From Bacteroidales bacterium (GTDB lineage: Bacteria; Bacteroidota; Bacteroidia; Bacteroidales; VadinHA17), in assembly GCA_030692905.1 (NCBI GenBank), contig JAUYBT010000148.1, positions 1 to 11,303 of the forward strand: a DNA stretch of 11,303 nt. Direction: 5' to 3'. The position numbers were made by a program, and so were the translations under genes. The notes beneath the pieces are model-generated. The model was not told where the DNA came from and ran no database searches. It was given only the letters and a program-made list of their open reading frames with translations. This document shows, piece by piece, positions 6,838 through 11,303 of this stretch (position 1 is the first letter of the stretch; each line of letters starts with the position of its first letter).

Positions 6838-7683
6838 ATGGCTAATGCACCGGATAAAAAAGAAATTCAGAAAATAGACGTCGAAAAAATCCTCTATTCG
6901 AAAAATCCGACACTCAAAAAGGCTGTACCCGGATTCGTTGTAAACTACCTGAAAAGAATTGTGCATCAGGATGATCTGAATGGTTTTTTGGAAAAATGGG
7001 GTCATCTGAGAGATGCTGAATTAATAGAGGCATGGTTGAGGCATTTTGAAATTAAATTCAATATCATTGGGAGTGAAAATATCCCCAAAACAGGTAGATA
7101 TATATTCGTTTCAAATCACCCTCTTGGCGGACTTGACGGACTGGTATTTATTTATGAATTATCGAAATATTTCCCTGACATAAAATTTCCTGTAAACGAT
7201 ATACTTACCAATATCGAAAATCTGTCAGGCATTTTTCTTCCGATAAATAAGCATGGATCTCAAGGGAAAGATGCAGCCAGGAAGATTGAAGAGGCATACT
7301 CTTCCGGAAGCCAGATACTCTATTTTCCGGCAGGATTATGTTCAAGAAAGAAAAGAGGTGTTGTTAAGGACCTGCAGTGGCATAAAAGTTTCATATCAAA
7401 AGCAATACAACATAAAAGAGATATTGTTCCCGCATATTTTTCCGGCAGAAATTCCAATTTTTTCTATAATCTCTCCAATATCAGAAAATTCTTAGGCATC
7501 AAAGCTAATATAGAGATGCTCTATCTTGCTGATGAGATGTTCAAACAAAAGGATAAAGAGATCCGGCTGGTTTTTGGTAAAACAATACCATGGGAAACCT
7601 TTGATAAAACCAGATCTGCATTGGAATGGGCAGATTGGGTTAAATCTAAATCGTACGAACTCGAATCATTTATTTCCGTATAA
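6838..7683 (+). CDS. PlsC-like lysophospholipid/glycerolipid acyltransferase, candidate GlsA-type O-acyltransferase
   Basis: A 281-residue protein of the PlsC/LPLAT superfamily, which moves acyl chains from acyl-ACP or acyl-CoA to a hydroxyl of a lipid precursor at the inner membrane. It shows VSNHPLGGLDG at 91-101 (catalytic block, His94) and YFPAGLCSRKK at 162-172, corresponding to the FPEGTRS block of the family. The spacing from His94 to Asp100 is HX5D, one residue longer than the textbook HX4D. No signal peptide or clear membrane helix is seen. The next gene is a GNAT N-acyltransferase of the OlsB type; in Bacteroides thetaiotaomicron such a pair (GlsB, GlsA) makes glycine lipids, which is my best guess for the role. 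A different O-acyl lipid is possible. The ATG is the first after an in-frame TGA at 6805, with GGAG just upstream. Confidence 0.85.
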   Translation: MANAPDKKEIQKIDVEKILYSKNPTLKKAVPGFVVNYLKRIVHQDDLNGFLEKWGHLRDAELIEAWLRHFEIKFNIIGSENIPKTGRYIFVSNHPLGGLDGLVFIYELSKYFPDIKFPVNDILTNIENLSGIFLPINKHGSQGKDAARKIEEAYSSGSQILYFPAGLCSRKKRGVVKDLQWHKSFISKAIQHKRDIVPAYFSGRNSNFFYNLSNIRKFLGIKANIEMLYLADEMFKQKDKEIRLVFGKTIPWETFDKTRSALEWADWVKSKSYELESFISV

Positions 7684-7767
7684 TTACAGAATTAAAAAAA
7701 AGATTAAATTGCATTGCATTTTTTGAAAATAATATTCGCATAAATCAATACCACTTATTAAGATTCA

Positions 7768-8727
7768 ATGAAACCCGTTGTTGACCAATTACCAAAGGAT
7801 CAGATAATTGCCGAATTAACGAGTGGTAAGCTTCTTCGCAGGACCAATAATAGCAACAATGAGGTTTATATCTTTGACAATAATGACTCTCCTGTCCTTA
7901 TGCAAGAAGTAGGCCGGGTCAGGGAGTTGACCTTCCGGCATGCAGGAGGTGGTACTGGTAAAGAGATCGATATTGACGATTTTGACACGGCAAAGGTTGA
8001 TCCTCAGAAGCAGTTAATAGTATGGGATCCTGAAAACAAGGAAATAATTGGCGGTTATCGTTTTTATTTCCCCGAAAAAGGCTGTACAAAATGCGATATA
8101 ACCAAACTCGCATCATCAGTTTATTTTCATTTTTCTGAAAAATTTCTTTCAAAGTATTATCCTCATCTGATGGAGCTTGGCCGGTCATTTGTTCATCCCG
8201 ACTATCAATCGCGTTCCATGGGCAGGAAAAGTCTGTTTGCCCTTGATAATCTCTGGGATGGCCTTGGTGCTATAATAATTGATAATCATCATCTTAAATA
8301 CCTGTTCGGGAAAGTGACCATGTATCCTCATTTCAATCAGAAAGCCAGAGATATGATCCTCTATTTTCTGAAGAGGCACTTCAAAGATCCCGATCAACTT
8401 GTTACTCCCATTGAACCTGCTAATATTGATATTCATCAGGAAGCCATGAAAAAGATTTTCAGGGGATGGAGATATAAAGAAAATTATAAGATACTGTCAA
8501 GAGAGGTCAGAAACCTTAATGAGAATATTCCTCCGCTTATTAATGCCTATATGAATCTGTCGCCTACCATGCGCACCTTCGGCACTTTTATAAATCATAA
8601 ATTCGGTGATGTTGAGGAGACCGGAATAATGATTACTCTAAAGGATATTTACGTTGAAAAAATTAACAGGCATCTCTCTTCCTATAAAAAGGACTTCGAA
8701 ATAACCTGGTTTTCCCACGAAAATTAA
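7768..8727 (+). CDS. GNAT-family N-acyltransferase (OlsB/hemolysin-like), candidate GlsB-type glycine N-acyltransferase
   Basis: A 319-residue soluble protein of the acetyltransferase superfamily branch containing ornithine-lipid OlsB and proteins once annotated as hemolysins. The N-terminal half has VGRVRELTFRHAG at 48-60, then IGGYRFYF at 94-101; the centre carries ELGRSFVHPDYQ at 136-147, the family's best-kept block, and KYLFGKVTMYP at 177-187. The C-terminal IPPLINAYMNL at 254-264 also fits the family. In B. thetaiotaomicron a related enzyme (GlsB) N-acylates glycine to give commendamide, which GlsA then O-acylates. The neighbouring PlsC-like gene 84 bp upstream, on the same strand and without a visible terminator between, supports the same two-step pathway here. 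The amino acid acylated cannot be read from the sequence. The stop overlaps the convergent amidotransferase gene by 4 bp. Confidence 0.85.
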   Translation: MKPVVDQLPKDQIIAELTSGKLLRRTNNSNNEVYIFDNNDSPVLMQEVGRVRELTFRHAGGGTGKEIDIDDFDTAKVDPQKQLIVWDPENKEIIGGYRFYFPEKGCTKCDITKLASSVYFHFSEKFLSKYYPHLMELGRSFVHPDYQSRSMGRKSLFALDNLWDGLGAIIIDNHHLKYLFGKVTMYPHFNQKARDMILYFLKRHFKDPDQLVTPIEPANIDIHQEAMKKIFRGWRYKENYKILSREVRNLNENIPPLINAYMNLSPTMRTFGTFINHKFGDVEETGIMITLKDIYVEKINRHLSSYKKDFEITWFSHEN

Positions 8728-10625
8728 TAAGCCCGTATATTCCTGCCTTCCACATAGTTTATAAAAGACTGGTTTACAACCTTATTGCCTCCCGGGGTTG
8801 GATAATTACCGGTAAAATACCAATCACCCAGATGACCAGGACAAGCTTCGTGCAGACCTTCAATCGACTGAAATACAATTTCAACTTCTGATCTTATTTC
8901 ATCTGATTTAAGCATTGAAGATATTTTCTTTGATATCTCGTCGGGAGAGAAAGGCTTATAGATTTCCCTGACCACATTTTTCATCTCCTCAACAGGTTTC
9001 TTAAGTTCAGAAACAGCTTCATCATAAACCTGTTTGATCAACGACTCTCTGCCGGTATCCTTTAAAAGCTCAATAGCCGCTTTGAATGCAATAAAATCGC
9101 CCAGTTTAGCCATGTCAATTCCATAGCAATCGGGGTATCTCAACTGCGGTGATGAAGAGACAACAATTATTTTCTTCGGATCCAGTTTATCAAGAATCCG
9201 GATTATACTTTTCTTTAATGTGGTGCCTCTGACAATCGAGTCATCAATAACAACAAGATTATCTATACCACGCCTGATGACCCCATAAGTAACATCATAT
9301 ATATGTCCTACAAGATCATCGCGACTGCTATCTTCTGTTATGAATGTTCGCAACTTTGCATCCTTAACTGCAATTTTTTCTACTCTTGGCCGTTGCTGAA
9401 TAATTTTTTCAAGCTCTGCCCTGGTAAGGTCTTTCCCCTTGCGAAGAATGTCATCAATTTTTGTCTGATTAAGATAATCCTCGACCCCTTTTATTAAACC
9501 ATAAAACGCACTTTCGGCAGTATTCGGGATATATGAAAAAACAGTATTGTCAAGATCATAGTTTACTGCTTTCAGAACAGGATGCGTCAACAGTTCCCCA
9601 AGTTTCTTTCTTTCTCTGTAAATAGTTTTGTCAGTTCCCCGTGAGAAATATATCCTTTCAAATGAGCATTTTTTTTGTTCGGTCTCCTCCCTGATCTTTT
9701 CAATAGTTGTTTCTCCCGATGCCTTAATTATGATAGCACTTGCAGGGGGAAGCTCATTGACATTATCAGTTCTGACATTAAATATTGTCTGAATCACAGG
9801 TCTCTCAGAAGCAACAACAACTACCTCATCGTCAATATAATAAAAAGCAGGCCTGATACCGGCCGGATCTCTCATGACAAATGCATCACCATGGCCAACC
9901 ATACCAGCCATTGCATAACCTCCATCCCAATTACGACTTGCTTTTCTCAGGATAGAAGTAACATCCAGATTTTTCTCTATCAGCGGGGATATCTCTTTTT
10001 TTGAAAAGCCCTCGTCCTTGAATTTGCGGAACAGTCTCTCATTTTCCTCATCGAGGCGGTGTCCGACATTTTCAAGTATTGTCACAGTATCGGAAAAATC
10101 AACAGGGTTCTGACCCAACTCGACCAGGCTGCTGAAAACTTCTCCGACATTTGTAAGGTTGAAATTACCTGCCATGACAAGGTTCTTTGACCTCCAGTTA
10201 TTCTCACGGCTTACGGGGTGCACATAGTCTATGTTATAATTCCCGTAAGTGCCGTACCTCAGGTGTCCCAGATAGATGTCGCAGGCAAACGGAACATTTT
10301 CCTTAATAAAAGCCGGATTTTTAAAATCCTCAAGGTGAGTACTGGTAAATGCATCAATATCTTCATAAATCAGGCTGAAAATCTCTTTTATAGGATTAGC
10401 TATGTTTGATCTTTGTCTGAAAATATATCTGTTACCTGGCGTAACACTTAACTTTATTCCAGCTATTCCAGCACCATCCTGGCCCCTGTTATGCTGCTTT
10501 TCCATCATAAGGTACATCTTCTGAAGGCCATAGTTCCATGTACCATATTTTTCAATATAATATTCCATCGGCTTACGCAATCTTAACATCGCTATGCCAC
10601 ATTCATGCTTGATCCTGTCGCTCAT
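8724..10625 (-). CDS. purF: PurF-like amidophosphoribosyltransferase, long Bacteroidota form
   Basis: This 633-residue protein combines a class II glutamine amidotransferase domain with a type I phosphoribosyltransferase domain, as in PurF, which makes phosphoribosylamine from PRPP and glutamine in the first step of purine synthesis. Visible are the nucleophile Cys9 in HECGIAM, NRGQDGAG at 46-53, GHLRYGTYG at 120-128, NFNLTN at 154-159, RDPAGIRP at 252-259, PNTAESAFYGL at 367-377 and the PRPP loop IDDSIVRGTT at 460-469. Canonical PurF has about 470-505 residues; extra length lies in the N-terminal domain and after residue 505. The oxyanion-hole glycine of NGNLTN is Phe155 here, and the Fe-S cysteines of B. 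subtilis PurF are only partly kept. Bacteroidota also carry a shorter paralogue, so whether this is the main purine enzyme is open; the symbol denotes the family. It starts 2 bp after the SPOR gene. Confidence 0.85.
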   Translation of the reverse strand: MSDRIKHECGIAMLRLRKPMEYYIEKYGTWNYGLQKMYLMMEKQHNRGQDGAGIAGIKLSVTPGNRYIFRQRSNIANPIKEIFSLIYEDIDAFTSTHLEDFKNPAFIKENVPFACDIYLGHLRYGTYGNYNIDYVHPVSRENNWRSKNLVMAGNFNLTNVGEVFSSLVELGQNPVDFSDTVTILENVGHRLDEENERLFRKFKDEGFSKKEISPLIEKNLDVTSILRKASRNWDGGYAMAGMVGHGDAFVMRDPAGIRPAFYYIDDEVVVVASERPVIQTIFNVRTDNVNELPPASAIIIKASGETTIEKIREETEQKKCSFERIYFSRGTDKTIYRERKKLGELLTHPVLKAVNYDLDNTVFSYIPNTAESAFYGLIKGVEDYLNQTKIDDILRKGKDLTRAELEKIIQQRPRVEKIAVKDAKLRTFITEDSSRDDLVGHIYDVTYGVIRRGIDNLVVIDDSIVRGTTLKKSIIRILDKLDPKKIIVVSSSPQLRYPDCYGIDMAKLGDFIAFKAAIELLKDTGRESLIKQVYDEAVSELKKPVEEMKNVVREIYKPFSPDEISKKISSMLKSDEIRSEVEIVFQSIEGLHEACPGHLGDWYFTGNYPTPGGNKVVNQSFINYVEGRNIRAY

Positions 10626-10627
10626 AA

Positions 10628-11113
10628 TTATTTTGTATTCAGGTCCGGGAAATTTATAAAATCAGGGACGAGATATGCATCAGGAAACTCCTTGCTGATT
10701 ATTAAAAACAACCTTGTTGCCTCGGTTTTTGTTCTGAAGTCGCCTACCCTGATTTTGTAATATACTGGCTGGGCAAATAATGTATATGATCTGATGTCCT
10801 TAAACTTGCTTAAAAATTCTACATTTGCTTTGATTGATTCTGATTTCGCATTTCTGTTGGAGCTGTTGTATATCTGTATTCTGAAACCTTCCATTCCAAA
10901 ATAGCCAAAATTCTCATACAAATTTTTATTGACTAATATATATCTGCTGATAAGGGTGTCAATTGACGGATCCTGAATGATGTTAAGATGGCCCGCACGG
11001 GAGTTTTCATCTGATCTTGGAAAAAGATCTGATGTTTTTACAAAAGACTGTGCTGATACAAATCCGGTTAAAAAGCCCAGAATAATTAAAAACAAAAAAA
11101 ACTTTCTGATCAT
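10628..11113 (-). CDS. Secreted SPOR-domain protein
   Basis: A 161-residue exported protein. Residues 1-21 form a signal peptide (basic MIRK, hydrophobic core, cleavage likely after VSA before QS); no lipobox cysteine is seen. The rest contains a linker and a SPOR-like domain at about 76-155, with the pattern GFRIQIYNSS followed by YYKIRVGDFRTKTEA, typical of SPOR folds. SPOR domains bind denuded glycan strands of septal peptidoglycan, so the protein is probably periplasmic or on the outer-membrane inner face and may associate with division sites. It has no visible catalytic domain. The gene lies 42 bp after yebC and 2 bp before the PurF-like gene; this link to purine metabolism looks positional rather than functional. 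The ATG at 11113 is immediately followed by the signal sequence, which supports the start. Confidence 0.82.
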   Translation of the reverse strand: MIRKFFLFLIILGFLTGFVSAQSFVKTSDLFPRSDENSRAGHLNIIQDPSIDTLISRYILVNKNLYENFGYFGMEGFRIQIYNSSNRNAKSESIKANVEFLSKFKDIRSYTLFAQPVYYKIRVGDFRTKTEATRLFLIISKEFPDAYLVPDFINFPDLNTK

Positions 11114-11117
11114 GCGG

Positions 11118-11125
11118 CAAAAATA
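11118..11125 (-). promoter_or_regulatory. Possible -7 element upstream of the SPOR gene
   Basis: On the minus strand TATTTTTG matches TAnnTTTG and ends 4 bp before the ATG at 11113. If used, the transcript would be essentially leaderless. No -33 TTG is seen and the 42-bp gap is AT-rich, so readthrough from yebC is equally likely. Confidence 0.2.
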
Positions 11126-11155
11126 AAATTTCGTTGACAGATTAAAAAGGAATTT

Positions 11156-11303
11156 CTATCCTAACTCTGCTGCCAGTTCGTCAGTCATCTCAAGGTTATG
11201 ATATACAAACTGGATATCATCATCATCTTCAAGTGTATCTATAAGTCTGAGAACTTTTCTTGCAGATTCAAGGTCAAGTTTCTTAGTGTCGCCGGGAATC
11301 CTT
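11156..11303 (-). CDS. YebC/PmpR family protein (C-terminal end only; 5' part beyond the window)
   Basis: The final 48 codons and the TAG stop (11156-11158) of a gene entering from the right edge. The translation ends with LEDDDDIQFVYHNLEM and a tail TDELAAELG; the acidic DDDD run followed by a (V/I)Q-x-VYHN sequence is the signature of the YebC/TACO1 family C-terminus. These proteins of about 240 residues were long annotated as transcriptional regulators (PmpR), and more recent work ties the family to translation of proline-rich stretches. Only family identity can be given because the first 190 or so residues are out of view. It may be the first visible gene of a leftward unit with the SPOR and PurF-like genes, since the gap to the next start is 42 bp without an obvious terminator. 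Confidence 0.93.
   Translation of the reverse strand, partial: RIPGDTKKLDLESARKVLRLIDTLEDDDDIQFVYHNLEMTDELAAELG

Noticed and set aside
7684..7767. Separate promoter or terminator between the two acyltransferase genes
   Set aside because: The 84 bp are AT-rich but contain no TAnnTTTG with spacing that fits and no hairpin plus T-run, so co-transcription is the simpler reading.

Overview
The window is chromosomal DNA from a member of the Bacteroidota, most likely the Bacteroidales/Marinilabiliales side of the phylum. This rests on the gene families: a short FtsL-like protein, an FtsI with a C-terminal PASTA domain, the roughly 630-residue PurF-like amidotransferase typical of Bacteroidota, a PlsC-type/GNAT acyltransferase pair resembling the glycine-lipid genes GlsA/GlsB, start codons mostly without a strong Shine-Dalgarno sequence, and matches to the Bacteroidota -7 promoter motif TAnnTTTG. 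The species cannot be fixed from the sequence alone.

Region 1 (1-6350, minus strand) is the first part of a classical division and cell wall (dcw) cluster, read right to left: mraZ, rsmH, ftsL-like, ftsI, murE, mraY. mraY runs off the left edge. The genes overlap by a base or two or are separated by 0-11 bp, so they are almost certainly one operon. It encodes a transcriptional regulator, a 16S rRNA methyltransferase, two membrane proteins of the septal machinery (FtsL-like and the transpeptidase FtsI), and two steps of peptidoglycan precursor synthesis (meso-diaminopimelate addition by MurE, lipid I formation by MraY). Upstream of mraZ lie three perfectly phased 10-bp direct repeats that look like MraZ binding boxes.

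Region 2 (6351-6837) is a 487-bp divergent intergenic region. Besides the MraZ boxes it holds a cluster of short palindromic repeats: an exact 18-bp direct repeat, a C-run/G-run hairpin, and two copies of a roughly 55-bp unit built around a TGCCGC/GCGGCA stem-loop. A good -7 promoter match precedes the rightward genes.

Region 3 (6838-8727, plus strand) has two acyltransferases. The first is a PlsC-like glycerolipid-type acyltransferase and the second a GNAT/OlsB-like N-acyltransferase. Together they are a plausible glycine-lipid (N-acyl then O-acyl) biosynthesis pair.

Region 4 (8724-11303, minus strand) reads from the right edge: the C-terminal end of a YebC/PmpR family gene, a secreted SPOR-domain protein, and the long PurF-like amidophosphoribosyltransferase, whose 3' end overlaps the convergent GNAT gene by 4 bp. 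Most of the window is ordinary core genome. The parts most worth a second look are the operator array, the palindromic repeat cluster, the acyltransferase pair with its atypical HX5D motif, and the altered active-site and Fe-S residues of the PurF-like protein.
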